A stretch of DNA of 64,000 nucleotides. It comes from Trinickia caryophylli. GTDB lineage: Bacteria > Pseudomonadota > Gammaproteobacteria > Burkholderiales > Burkholderiaceae. This document shows positions 52,051-62,117 of the stretch, piece by piece. The notes below the pieces were generated by a model, which worked only from the letters and a program-made list of their open reading frames with translations, was not told the DNA's origin and made no database searches. The stretch spans positions 1,054,001-1,118,000 of the forward strand of contig NZ_CP139971.1 of the NCBI RefSeq assembly GCF_034424545.1, given 5' to 3'. Every line of letters begins with the position of its first letter. Position 1 is the stretch's first letter. The position numbers and the translations under genes were made by a program.

Positions 52051-54405
52051 CTACCGCCGCGCCGCGGGGGGCGCCGCGCCCGCCCGGGCGGGCGTGGGCC
52101 GCTGCGCCGCCACTGCCGCGCCCCGCACTTCGAAACGAATCGAATCGGCGCTCGAGCCATCCGCATTGACGAGTTCCAGTACGTGGCGTCCGGGCCAAGG
52201 CAGCCAAAGCACGCGGTCGTCGTGGCCGAGCGGCTTGCCGTCGAGCCGCCAGCTACTGCGCCGCGACGAACCGCTCGCTCTTTCGAATGCGATCCGCTGA
52301 CGCGCGGCGGGAATGTCGGGATCGAGCGCGAACACCGTGCCATCGGTCGGCGAGCCGATACGGGGCGGCCCGTTCGACGCCCGCGCCGCAGCCGGTATCA
52401 ACGACGCATCGCGCGCCTCGGCGGCCAAGGCCACCGTCCGCACCTGCGTGCCGTTCAGAAACCATTCGGTGCGTGCCGGCTCCACGTTCTGCTCGAACGC
52501 GATGCGCGTGCGCACGACACCGGCCGGCGCCTGCGGCGCAACGCTCGGCACACGGCGGTGCAGATAGCCGACGATGGCCGCCCAGATCGGCGTCGCCCCT
52601 GTCACGCCGGAGATGTCCCACATCGGCTGCCCGTCGGCATTGCCCACCCACACGCCAACCGTATAGCGCGACGTAAAGCCGACGGTCCAGTTGTCGCGCA
52701 TGTCCTTGCTGGTGCCGGTCTTGACCGCCGAGAAAAAGCGTGTGGCAAGCGGGCTGTCAAAGCCGAAGGTTCGCGTTCGGGCATTGTTGTCCGAAAGAAT
52801 GGTCGTCACGACGTAGGTCGCGTCCGCACTGAACACGCGCCGCGGCGCGGGCGATGCGGCGTCGCTCGCCGCCGCACCCGAAGCGGCACGGGCCGCCCGC
52901 CGTGGCAGATCGTGGACGGAGGTCGCCACGCCGCCGTTCGCCAGGGCGCGATAAGCGTTCGTGAGCGAAAGCAGCGTCACGTCCGCGCTGCCGAGCGCCA
53001 GCGAGTAACCGTAGTAGTCGCCCGTTTGGGTGAGCGGCAAACCAAGCGACGTGAGTGTCTGGGCAAAGCGATGCGGCGTCACCATCACGAGCGTGCGCAC
53101 GGCGGGCACGTTCAGCGACGAGCCCAGCGCCGTGCGCACGCTGACCCAGCCCTTGAAATCCTTATCGTAGTTCTGCGGAATATAGAGTCCGCCACCGGCC
53201 GCGAGATCGAGCGGCGCATCGTCGAGCAACGACGCAGCCGTGAGCCGATGCTCGTCGATCGCCTGCGCATAAAGGAAGGGCTTCAGCGTCGAGCCGGCCT
53301 GGCGAGCCGCGAGCACGGCATCCACTTCGCGCGCGCCCGACAATCCGCCCGACGATCCGACCCAGGCGAGGATTTCGCCCGTCGCGTTGTCCAGCACGAC
53401 GGCCGCCCCGTCGTGCACGTTGCGCGGATGCGCCGGCGCATTGAGTTCGACGAGCGTGCGCGTGAGTGTCTCCGTTGCGAAACGCTGCAGCCGCGCATCG
53501 AGCGTCGTCGCCACCCGGCCCCCCGCGCCGGGCTTGACCTCGGCGGCGATGCGCCGCGCGAAATGCGGCGCGACGGTCGGCACATCGGGCGAGACGGACA
53601 ATACAGCCGGGATCGGCCGTGCAAACGCGAGTTGCACGAACGGCGCGAGATTGGCGCATCGCTCGGGCGCCTTCATATCTCGCAGAATCCGGCATGCACG
53701 CGCGCTCACCTTCGTATAAGGCGCGTTGGGCGAGCGGATCAACGCGGCCGCCACGGCTGCCTCGCGCTCGTTCAAGCCCGACGGCGCCTTGCCGAAGAGC
53801 GTGATCGAAAGCGCCGACAGGCCGATCGTTTCGCCACGAAACGGCACGAGGTTCAAATATGCCTCGAGAATCTGGTCCTTGCGCCAGCGGCGCTCGAGCC
53901 ATAGCGCGCTCACCGCCTGATTCGCCTTCTCGACGATCGAGCGCTGCCCCGAGCGTTGCCGCCGCTCGTCGAGCAGCCCCGTCAATTGCATCGTGACGGT
54001 CGACGCGCCGCGCGTGCGTGTGTTCCACAGGTTGCCCCATGCCGCCGCCGCTGCACCGTGCCAATCCACACCGCTATGCTCGTAAAAGCGCTTGTCTTCC
54101 GATACGACGATCGCTTCGCGCAGCGCCGGCGAAACGTCCGCGAGCGTCACCCATTCGCCGCGCCGCTCCTGCGCATCGACGCGCGTGCGCTGCAGCACCG
54201 TGCCGTCGCGCGCGAGCAGCAGCCAATCGGAGCTGCGCCATTGTTCGCGCACCTCGTCGAACGACGGGAAGGCCGATGCGGCGAGCGGCAGCGCTGCGAC
54301 GCATGCGGCCAGGACATAGCGCCAGCCGCGGCGGCCCGCCCGGTTCGGCGCGAGGCCACCGAGGTCACCGAGGCCGCCGCGGCCGTGCGCGCGAAACTCG
54401 CTCAT
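52051..54405 (-). CDS. pbpC: Penicillin-binding protein 1C
   Basis: A 784-residue bifunctional-type peptidoglycan synthase. Glycosyltransferase motifs are VSEDKRFYEHSGVDW and GASTVTMQLTGLLDERR; the transpeptidase has AGSTLKPFLYAQAI (SxxK), SSLN and KTGTSKDMRDNW. The C-terminal 100 residues form the PBP-C domain. A membrane anchor lies near residues 28-47. It follows the alpha-2-macroglobulin gene by 10 bases, the widespread PBP1C-macroglobulin pairing thought to repair the envelope after protease attack. Confidence 0.93.
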   Translation of the reverse strand: MSEFRAHGRGGLGDLGGLAPNRAGRRGWRYVLAACVAALPLAASAFPSFDEVREQWRSSDWLLLARDGTVLQRTRVDAQERRGEWVTLADVSPALREAIVVSEDKRFYEHSGVDWHGAAAAAWGNLWNTRTRGASTVTMQLTGLLDERRQRSGQRSIVEKANQAVSALWLERRWRKDQILEAYLNLVPFRGETIGLSALSITLFGKAPSGLNEREAAVAAALIRSPNAPYTKVSARACRILRDMKAPERCANLAPFVQLAFARPIPAVLSVSPDVPTVAPHFARRIAAEVKPGAGGRVATTLDARLQRFATETLTRTLVELNAPAHPRNVHDGAAVVLDNATGEILAWVGSSGGLSGAREVDAVLAARQAGSTLKPFLYAQAIDEHRLTAASLLDDAPLDLAAGGGLYIPQNYDKDFKGWVSVRTALGSSLNVPAVRTLVMVTPHRFAQTLTSLGLPLTQTGDYYGYSLALGSADVTLLSLTNAYRALANGGVATSVHDLPRRAARAASGAAASDAASPAPRRVFSADATYVVTTILSDNNARTRTFGFDSPLATRFFSAVKTGTSKDMRDNWTVGFTSRYTVGVWVGNADGQPMWDISGVTGATPIWAAIVGYLHRRVPSVAPQAPAGVVRTRIAFEQNVEPARTEWFLNGTQVRTVALAAEARDASLIPAAARASNGPPRIGSPTDGTVFALDPDIPAARQRIAFERASGSSRRSSWRLDGKPLGHDDRVLWLPWPGRHVLELVNADGSSADSIRFEVRGAAVAAQRPTPARAGAAPPAARR

Positions 54406-54415
54406 CGCCGCCCGC

Positions 54416-57400
54416 TCACTGCGCGCCCGCGGCCGGCCGCACGATTACGGGCGCATTCGGCAATACGCCGAACGTCGACGGTGCGTAGAGCGCCTCCACA
54501 CGTGTCGGCGGCAAACCGAACGTGCCCACGTTGTTGAGACGAACCGTGTATTCGATCGAGAACTTGCCCTTGGGCAGGTACTCGTAATACGCGCGATAGC
54601 CGTCGAAACCGCGCTCGACGAACGCGGGCCACGCTCCCCGCTGCGACTTCTCGCCTTCCGTGGCCACTTCCGAATCGCGCCCGAGCCCCGAACCGAGAAT
54701 CGTCGCGCCGGCCGGTACGGGATCGTTGACGACGACCCACGTCATGTCCGTCTGCGCATCCACGTCCAGGTGCACACGCCACACGTCGCCACGTGTCGTC
54801 ACGCCTTTCACGGCCGGATCGACGGGCGTGATCGTCTTCGTGATCCGGTAGCCCGCCGCAAACGGCGCCTTCAGCACGACGGCCGCGAGGCTTTCGATCG
54901 TCGCCCACGGTTTGCCCGTACCCTCCTGAGTCAGCGTAAGCGGAACAGGCGCGGTGCGTGCTTCGGCGGGCCAGGGCAGCAGCACGCTGCGCGCGCCGGC
55001 TGTCTTCGTCGCCGCCGTTGCCGATGCGGCCGTCGGCACGCTGGCGGCGGCAGGCGCGGCACCCGATTGATTCCATGCGATCGACTTCGACGTCGGCCCG
55101 AACTGCAGCTTCGTCTGACCGGCAACGGGCACGCTCTCGAACACCTGCGAGAAGCGCTGCACCGCAAGCGTTCCCCAGAGGTTGGCCGTGGTCGTCTGCC
55201 ACGCGCCGTTGTGCTGCAACGCCAGCAGGCCCGCCACGAGCCGCGGCATCTCGTCCTTCCAGCCCGCGGCCTCGACGAAGGTCAGCACCGTGCGCGCCGC
55301 GTTCGTTTCGGTGCCCGTCATGAGCCACCACAGCTCGTCGTTGGCCGCTGTCGAGAACGTGAGCCGCGTACCCTGGTAGGTCAGCCGCGCATGAATGATC
55401 TGCTCGGCCTCGGCCAGCTTCGCATCGCGCTGCGGAATCGCCTTGATGCGCGAAAGGATGGCGTAGTAATCGAGCACGGCCGACGTCGGCCACTGATTGG
55501 GTGCGATCTCGATCGAATCGAGCATGCTCGCGCGTGCCGCACCATGCCGCGACAACGCCTCGATCGCGGCGAGCTTGCGCAAATCCAGATCCTTGCGCGG
55601 CGCCCACACGTCGCGCTGAATGCGCCCCTCGACGAAGCCCGCCAGCCCGCCTTCGAGCTTGGCGCGCAGATCGTCGGGCAACGCAAAGCGCGGATCGAGC
55701 TTCGCCGCCTCGTCGGTCACGGACAACAGATAGGCGGAGAGCGCCGTGCTGCCGGTGCTGCCGCTGTCGTCGCCGGGCGGAAAGTAGCTCGCCAGGCCGT
55801 CACGGTCCAGATAGACAGGCATCCGGGCGACCACCCCCTGCCATTGCGCCGCATCGCGCAGGCCGAGTGCACGCGAGGTCTGCTGCTCGAGGCAACTGTA
55901 CGGATACTGCTCGAACCAGCGCCGCACGCCGGGCAAACCGTCGGAAAGCTTCGATTGCAGCGATACGGCAATACCGCCGCGCAGATCGCCGGCGTGGGTC
56001 GCAACCGCATTCGCCGGCGCGGCCACCGGCAGCGAGAACGTGCCGTCGACCTGCGTGAGCGTGGCCTGCTGCACCGTGACGGGGACAGCCGCGGTGACGC
56101 GCTGGCTCACTTTCACCGCATCCTTCGCATACGGGCCGCCTTCCTCGGCTGCCGCCACCCGCCAGACGAGCGCCGCCAGCGGGGCTTCGGAGGCACCGTC
56201 GGGCGGAGTCACCGTCCATGCCACCTCGCGCGAGGAAGCCGCCGGCACCTGCACCGTTTGCGCGGACAAGCCGAGCCCCGGCACATCGGGCGTCACGACC
56301 ACTTTCATCGCGCGCGACGTCGTATTGCGAACCGTGAACTGGGCGCGGAACTGATCGCCCTCGCGCACGAGCGGCGGCAAGCCCGAGATCAGCTGCAAAT
56401 CCTGCGTGCTGCGGATCGACACGCTGCCGGTACCGAACCTGCCCGCATCGACCGCCGCGATCGCAACGATACGGAAACTCGTGAGCGAATCGTTGAGCGG
56501 CACGTCGACGAACGCTTCTCCGTTTGCGTCGAGCTTCACGCGCGGATTCCACAGCAGCAGCGTATCGAAGAGTTCGCGCGTGGCGCCGTGGCCGCCGCCA
56601 CCGCCTGCCGGTACCGACTTGCGCCCGAAGTGGCGGCGCCCGACGATCTCCATCTGCGCGGTGGCCGTCTCCACGCCATAGGCGCGCCGCTGCAGCATCG
56701 CATCGAGCACGTCCCAGCTGTTGTTAGGCATCAATTCGAGCAGCGCCTCGTCCACGGCGGCCAGCGCGATCTCCGTACCCGCCGGCGCAGCCTTGCCGCC
56801 CGGCAGCTGCACGCGGATCTTCACGTGAGCCTTGCCGCGCACCGTGTACGACTTCGCATCGGGCGTCACCGTCACCGCGAGTTTGTGCGCAGCGGTGCCG
56901 ACCTTGATTTCGGCCAGGCCATAGCGGAATGCCGGCTTCGACAAATCGACGAGCGGCGTCGGCGCCTCGTAGCGCCGCCCCTCGTACCAGAAGGCGCGCG
57001 CCCATTCGATCGGCGATTTCCAACCCCAGGTGAAGAACGAATACCAGGGCACCTCGTGGATACGCCCACGCAGTGCCAGCACCGAAACGTAGACGTTCGG
57101 CCCCCACGCTTCGTTGACTTTCAGCTCGACGGTCGGGTTCTTGCCGTCGAGCTTGACCACGTGCGTTTCGACGATGCCCTCGCGCTCGACGGCGACGAGC
57201 GCCGTCGCGAAGCGAAACGGCATGCGCACCTGGAAGCGGGCCGTTTCGCCGGGCTCGTAGGCCGTTTTTTCGGGCAGAACGTCGATGCGGTCGGTGTTTT
57301 CGCCGCCGAACCAGAGATCCTCCTCGCGCGTGACCCAGACCGACGTCGTTGCCGTCGATGCGCGGCCGTCGCCGTCCTTCGCCGTCACGACGAGGTCCAC

Positions 57401-60400
57401 GTTGCCCGCTTCCTTCAGCTTTGCGTCGCAGGTCATGAGCCCGTGATCGTCGCTCTTGCCGCTGCAAAGCGTGCCGAGGTCTTTCGTCTCGGTACGGTTG
57501 TCGTAGGCATAAAAGCCGCCGACCATCCGCTTGCGCGATGTGATCGTGATGCGTGCGACGCCGCGCACCTCGAGCGGCACGCCGGCGCGCGGCTTGCCCT
57601 GCAGATCGACGGCGAGCGCCTTGACGGGCACCGTGTTGCCTACCGACACCCACTGGCCCGATTTCACGCCCGCGACGACGGCCGCCGGCCACAGCGTGGC
57701 GCTGCCGCCCACGGTCTGCACCTCGCCGTTCGGATCCGCGAACGTGGCCTCGAGTGCCAGGTGCTTCGGCGCGTCGACGGCCGGCACGTCCTTCAGCGTC
57801 AGGCTGCCCGAGCCGTTGCGATCCAGCGTGACGCCTTCTTTGTCGGCAATCAGTTTCGATGTCTCTTCATCGAACTGCGGCTCGCTTTCGTCGTCGCCGG
57901 ACGCTTCGCCGCCGCCGCGCTCGTTACGCTTCACATAGGGCCGGAAACTGAACTCCGGATAGGTATCGGCGAAGGGTGGCGCGGCGCTCTTCATCAGCGC
58001 CGAGACCTGCACCGGAAGGCCCGATGCGCCACCGCCCGACATGTAATCGACCTGCAGCGTGAGGGGGACCTCCTTCGCCGCGACGAGCGGATGGGCCTTC
58101 TCGTCGCGCACGGCAATCACGCCCTTGAAGACGGGCAGGCGGAATTCCTCGACCCGGAAGCTGCCGGACTCGTAGACGTGGCGCGGCGCATCGGCGCTCT
58201 CTTCGTCGTCGCTCGCGGAGGCACCCGCCTTGCCGTCATCGAGCGATACGTCGTACTCGCCGAGCTTCGCGGCGGCCGGAATCGCGAACGTCGAATCGGC
58301 CGTGTGATCGGCCGCCCATTGAAGCGGCATATGCCACGTTTGCCCGCTGCCGATGTGGCGGATCGTGAGCCGCGTCGGATAGGAGGACGGGAACGCGAGG
58401 CCGTGCATCGTCTCCACACGAATCATGTGCTTCATCGAGACGGTTTCGCCCGCGCGCAAAAGCGTGCGGTCGAAGACCGTATGCGCACGCACGGTCGAGT
58501 CGGTGCTCGTATCGGTCGGCACGTTGAAGCGCCACGCCTCGATGCCGCGATTCCAATCGGAGAGTACGAAGGCCATGTCGTGGCCGGTCTTCGGATCGTC
58601 GATGCGGGCCGAAACGAAAAAGCCGCCGAAGCTGCCATCCTTGCATTCCGCACGCGCGCTGAGCGCGCCCGGAATCGTCAGCAGACCGTGCGCATCGGTC
58701 TTGCCCGATGCCACTTCGTCGCCGTTGCAGTCGCTCACGTGCACGTCGGCGTTCGGCACCGGCAGTCCTTTGTCGAGCGTCGTCACCCAGACGAGGCTGT
58801 TCTCGCGGCCCTGCTTGAAATGCACGCCGAGGTTCGTGACGAGCACGGCCGTGCGCACGTACATCGGCGCCTGCTTGCCGAGCAGCGAGGCGCCGAGTGC
58901 GGGCGAACGCAGCTCGATCACGTAGAAGCCGGGCTTCGTCACCGGCACGCCGACCACCTCGAACGGGCGCAGCGTCTTCGGATCGGCCTTCGGCAACACG
59001 AGCGCCTCGACGTTCGGCTGGCCCGCGAGCAGCGAGAGCGAGCGCACGTCGATGAGCGGGTTCTTGCGGTCTTGCGCCGCCTCCGACGCATCGCCCGTGC
59101 GTCGCACGATGACCGGATGCGGGTTGTGCGCCAGCAATTGCGGCATGCGCTCGTCGATCCAATCGCGCGTCATCGCGAAGCCGTCGAACTGATCGACGTT
59201 GCGCATCCAGCTGCGGATATCGCTATCGGCGTCCACGCGCATCTTCGTGAATTGCGCATTGCCCGCATTAAGCCCCGCGATGTGCAAATCCGCCTCGACG
59301 TTGCGCAGCGTCACGGGGACGACGGCTGGCATGTCGGGCTCCGCATAGCGCTCGATGATGCCGAACGTGCCCGACGAGAACTTCGCGAGCGGCGGCAACG
59401 GCGCCGTCATGGTCTTCAGCGGAAAGAGACTGCCGTTCGAGAGGGGCCGGCCGCTCGCGTCGCGCAGGCCCGCCGGCAGCTCGATCGTCAGATCGGCCCG
59501 CTCGGGCAGCGGCGCGGCAAATTCCACGATTTCGGTTTGAGGGTCGTGATCGTCCGGCGAAAACGATGGCTTGATGTCGCCGCCCGGTCCTTTGATGCGA
59601 ATCCTTTCGGCATCGGCGCGCGAGATCGGCGCGTTGAACTGCAGCCGCAGCGGACGCAGCGGCGTACACGGCGCCTTCGCGTTTTCGCGTTCGCAGCTGA
59701 AGCTGGCCGCAAACGGCTCCCGCACCTTGTAGTTGAAGCGCCGCTCGACGTCGTTGGCGATCCCGCTCGGGCTCGCGACGCCCTTGCCGTAGACGAGCTG
59801 CGCCTTCGTGCCCGACGGCAGCGATTGCTGGCATTGCAGCGTCAGGACGCGCGAAGCCTCTTTTTGCAGGCCGAAGCGCTTGAGCAGCGCTGTACGCGTG
59901 GCCGCATCGACGTTCTTCACGGGAATGCGGTTGCCGAGCCCACTCGACTCGCACCAGATGCTGCCTTGAACCGACGCGTCGGTTGCCGGCCCATTCAACC
60001 GCAAGACAAACGCCTGGTCCTCTTCGATCTGGCCGAGGCGCGGCTCGATGCTTTGCACGAACGGGCCACCCGTTTCGAATGCGAAATGCGTCGGCCCCGT
60101 CACGGCTTTGCCCGCCGCCGATTTGAGTCCGTCGTTGAGATCGACGACGCACGCGACGCCCGGCGGCAGATCCGCGGTGAAGTCCCAGCTCCAGGTTTTC
60201 TCGTCCACCCAGCGCCCTTGCCCGGCGCTGGCCCCGGCGTCGCGGCATTTCACGCGCGCGGGCGCCGCAAGGTCGGGCGCACCGAACGGCACCATGGCCT
60301 CGTCGAACTTCACGACGACCTGCCGAACCTGCGCCACACGGCCCTGCGGCGAAACGCGCGTCACCCGCGCCGCATCGGCCTGCCAAACGGCGGCGGCCAT

Positions 60401-60466
60401 GAGGCCGAGCGCCACCGCCGCAACGGCCGTCCATTTACGCATTTGTTTGACTTTGCCGCTCCGCAT
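54416..60466 (-). CDS. Bacterial alpha-2-macroglobulin (YfhM-like)
   Basis: A 2016-residue periplasmic protease trap. The signal peptide (hydrophobic VAAVALGLMAAAVW) lacks a lipobox, unlike lipid-anchored E. coli YfhM, so the protein may be soluble. Macroglobulin-type beta domains occupy most of the chain, followed by PYSCLEQQTSRALGLRDAAQ, whose CLEQ (Cys1525) is the reactive thioester motif, then the thioester domain and a C-terminal receptor-like domain. The length exceeds E. coli YfhM by about 360 residues. GGGAG eight bases before the ATG at 60466 supports this start over 60442. pbpC follows directly. Confidence 0.92.
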   Translation of the reverse strand: MRSGKVKQMRKWTAVAAVALGLMAAAVWQADAARVTRVSPQGRVAQVRQVVVKFDEAMVPFGAPDLAAPARVKCRDAGASAGQGRWVDEKTWSWDFTADLPPGVACVVDLNDGLKSAAGKAVTGPTHFAFETGGPFVQSIEPRLGQIEEDQAFVLRLNGPATDASVQGSIWCESSGLGNRIPVKNVDAATRTALLKRFGLQKEASRVLTLQCQQSLPSGTKAQLVYGKGVASPSGIANDVERRFNYKVREPFAASFSCERENAKAPCTPLRPLRLQFNAPISRADAERIRIKGPGGDIKPSFSPDDHDPQTEIVEFAAPLPERADLTIELPAGLRDASGRPLSNGSLFPLKTMTAPLPPLAKFSSGTFGIIERYAEPDMPAVVPVTLRNVEADLHIAGLNAGNAQFTKMRVDADSDIRSWMRNVDQFDGFAMTRDWIDERMPQLLAHNPHPVIVRRTGDASEAAQDRKNPLIDVRSLSLLAGQPNVEALVLPKADPKTLRPFEVVGVPVTKPGFYVIELRSPALGASLLGKQAPMYVRTAVLVTNLGVHFKQGRENSLVWVTTLDKGLPVPNADVHVSDCNGDEVASGKTDAHGLLTIPGALSARAECKDGSFGGFFVSARIDDPKTGHDMAFVLSDWNRGIEAWRFNVPTDTSTDSTVRAHTVFDRTLLRAGETVSMKHMIRVETMHGLAFPSSYPTRLTIRHIGSGQTWHMPLQWAADHTADSTFAIPAAAKLGEYDVSLDDGKAGASASDDEESADAPRHVYESGSFRVEEFRLPVFKGVIAVRDEKAHPLVAAKEVPLTLQVDYMSGGGASGLPVQVSALMKSAAPPFADTYPEFSFRPYVKRNERGGGEASGDDESEPQFDEETSKLIADKEGVTLDRNGSGSLTLKDVPAVDAPKHLALEATFADPNGEVQTVGGSATLWPAAVVAGVKSGQWVSVGNTVPVKALAVDLQGKPRAGVPLEVRGVARITITSRKRMVGGFYAYDNRTETKDLGTLCSGKSDDHGLMTCDAKLKEAGNVDLVVTAKDGDGRASTATTSVWVTREEDLWFGGENTDRIDVLPEKTAYEPGETARFQVRMPFRFATALVAVEREGIVETHVVKLDGKNPTVELKVNEAWGPNVYVSVLALRGRIHEVPWYSFFTWGWKSPIEWARAFWYEGRRYEAPTPLVDLSKPAFRYGLAEIKVGTAAHKLAVTVTPDAKSYTVRGKAHVKIRVQLPGGKAAPAGTEIALAAVDEALLELMPNNSWDVLDAMLQRRAYGVETATAQMEIVGRRHFGRKSVPAGGGGGHGATRELFDTLLLWNPRVKLDANGEAFVDVPLNDSLTSFRIVAIAAVDAGRFGTGSVSIRSTQDLQLISGLPPLVREGDQFRAQFTVRNTTSRAMKVVVTPDVPGLGLSAQTVQVPAASSREVAWTVTPPDGASEAPLAALVWRVAAAEEGGPYAKDAVKVSQRVTAAVPVTVQQATLTQVDGTFSLPVAAPANAVATHAGDLRGGIAVSLQSKLSDGLPGVRRWFEQYPYSCLEQQTSRALGLRDAAQWQGVVARMPVYLDRDGLASYFPPGDDSGSTGSTALSAYLLSVTDEAAKLDPRFALPDDLRAKLEGGLAGFVEGRIQRDVWAPRKDLDLRKLAAIEALSRHGAARASMLDSIEIAPNQWPTSAVLDYYAILSRIKAIPQRDAKLAEAEQIIHARLTYQGTRLTFSTAANDELWWLMTGTETNAARTVLTFVEAAGWKDEMPRLVAGLLALQHNGAWQTTTANLWGTLAVQRFSQVFESVPVAGQTKLQFGPTSKSIAWNQSGAAPAAASVPTAASATAATKTAGARSVLLPWPAEARTAPVPLTLTQEGTGKPWATIESLAAVVLKAPFAAGYRITKTITPVDPAVKGVTTRGDVWRVHLDVDAQTDMTWVVVNDPVPAGATILGSGLGRDSEVATEGEKSQRGAWPAFVERGFDGYRAYYEYLPKGKFSIEYTVRLNNVGTFGLPPTRVEALYAPSTFGVLPNAPVIVRPAAGAQ

Positions 60467-60741
60467 CGACCGCGCTCCCAGGTTCGTTATTGCCATCTTT
60501 TTGCCATCTTTTGGGTATTGCCGCGAAATAAACTCGTCATTTCGCATTGGCGAACGGCGAAATCTATCATGGAGTCGGGGGCATTTAAAAGCGGGCCGCG
60601 GCGGTACGGCGCCATTGGACGCCAAGCGCGGCGCCGGCGGCGATAAACTGTCGCTTTGCGCCGGCATCAGTAATTCGATTGCATCCTGCATCGAATTACC
60701 CGACCGTTCGGCCCCCACCGCCGCACGCGACGGCACGACCG

Positions 60742-60780
60742 CGAACCGAACCGAACCGAACCGTACCGTACCGTACCGTA
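60742..60780. repeat. Pentanucleotide microsatellite upstream of the pyruvyl-transferase gene
   Basis: Four copies of CGAAC are followed by three of CGTAC and a partial fourth, 39 bases in all, ending 10 bases before the ATG at 60791. No ribosome site is visible between repeat and start. Slippage would change promoter or leader spacing. Confidence 0.75.
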
Positions 60781-60790
60781 TAGACCGACC

Positions 60791-62005
60791 ATGACGGGCG
60801 AAGCAGCGAACGATGCGACGGTGCTCCTCGGCGCATTCGATCGGCACAATTTCGGCGACCTGCTCTTCCCGCATGTCGTCATGCGCATGCTGCCGCGGCG
60901 CCGGATCCTGCTCGCCGGCGCCGCCACGCGCGATCTGCGCCCGTTCGGCGGACATCGCGTCACCGCATTCGCGCGGCTCGCGGCGGAGCTGGGCGAAACG
61001 AGAGTCGACCTCCTTCACGTCGGCGGCGAGCTCTTGACCTGCGACAGTTGGGAAACGGTGGTCATGCTGTCGTCGCCGGAGCAGCTTCAGGCAAACATTG
61101 CGAGCGAGCGCGAGTGGCGAAACGACGGACTCGCCTGGTCACGCGCGCGGCTCGGCTATCCGACGCTTGCGCCCTATGTCGTTTCGAGATCGTCGTTTCC
61201 GCGCCTGCGACTGAAGCACGTCAGCTTCAATGCGGTGGGCGGGGTGGACCTCGATGCGCGCGCCCCGGCCCTCAAGGCAGAGGTACTCGCGGCATTGAAA
61301 GCGGCGGACGCCGTGAGTGTGCGTGACCGCCGCACGCAAGCAATGCTCGAGCCGGCAGGGATATCCGCGCCGTTGCGGCCCGACCCGGCGGTCATGATCG
61401 AAGCATTGTTCGGTGCCCGAATAGCTCGACACGCGTCGCGCGGCGCCGTGCGGGAGGTGCTCGAGGCCCTGCCCGGCGGTTATGCGGCCGTGCAGTTCAG
61501 CGCGGACTTCGGCGACGACGAAACGCTCGACGCCCTCGCCCGGCAGCTCGATCGCGTCGCCGAATCGTGCCGGCTCGGCATCGCGTTCTTCTGTGCGGGC
61601 ACCGCGCCCTGGCATGACGATATCGCGTGCTACGAGCGCGTCGCTGTTCGGATGCGCAGCCCGAAGGCGAAGATCTTCATCTTTGGTTCCCTGAACATCT
61701 GGGACATCTGCGCGTTGATTGCTCGAAGCCGCGTCTACTGCGGGAGCAGCCTGCACGGCCGAATCGTGGCCCTCGCTTTCGCACTGCCTCGCGTCAACTT
61801 CTCCCATCCGCGCCAGACGATTGCAGCCACAAAGCAGGCCGCGTTCGCGTCAACCTGGGAGGACGACGAAACGGGCACCGTTGTCGGGATACCCGACATC
61901 CATCACGCCGTGAGCGCCGCATTGGCTGCCGACGCCCGCACCCTGGCGCAAACGGCCAAGCGGTTGGCGCGTTGCTACCAGGAAAGCTTCGAGCTGCCCG
62001 CCTGA
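60791..62005 (+). CDS. Polysaccharide pyruvyl transferase family protein
   Basis: A 404-residue protein of the pyruvyl-transferase family (CsaB/WcaK type), which adds ketal pyruvate to surface sugars using phosphoenolpyruvate. Evidence is the N-terminal LGAFDRHNFGDLLFPHVVMR (NxGD motif), VSVRDRRTQAMLEPAGI and the C-terminal ARSRVYCGSSLHGRIVALAF (SSLHG motif). There is no neighbouring capsule or exopolysaccharide gene. It starts just after a pentanucleotide repeat, which could make expression variable. Confidence 0.8.
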   Translation: MTGEAANDATVLLGAFDRHNFGDLLFPHVVMRMLPRRRILLAGAATRDLRPFGGHRVTAFARLAAELGETRVDLLHVGGELLTCDSWETVVMLSSPEQLQANIASEREWRNDGLAWSRARLGYPTLAPYVVSRSSFPRLRLKHVSFNAVGGVDLDARAPALKAEVLAALKAADAVSVRDRRTQAMLEPAGISAPLRPDPAVMIEALFGARIARHASRGAVREVLEALPGGYAAVQFSADFGDDETLDALARQLDRVAESCRLGIAFFCAGTAPWHDDIACYERVAVRMRSPKAKIFIFGSLNIWDICALIARSRVYCGSSLHGRIVALAFALPRVNFSHPRQTIAATKQAAFASTWEDDETGTVVGIPDIHHAVSAALAADARTLAQTAKRLARCYQESFELPA

Positions 62006-62117
62006 CGGCTATCAACGGGTCCTGCGCGGTACCAGCGCGGCGGCCTGTACATCCCGGCCCTGCGCCTTCGCTCCCTTTGCGCCGCGGCAAGTACGAGCCG
62101 CCTTGTCCGAGTCCGGC

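Noticed and set aside
54770..60646. A 1958-residue open frame on the plus strand
   Set aside because: It is fully antisense to the alpha-2-macroglobulin gene, is dominated by Arg/His/Ala from GC-rich codon shadows, and shows no domain.
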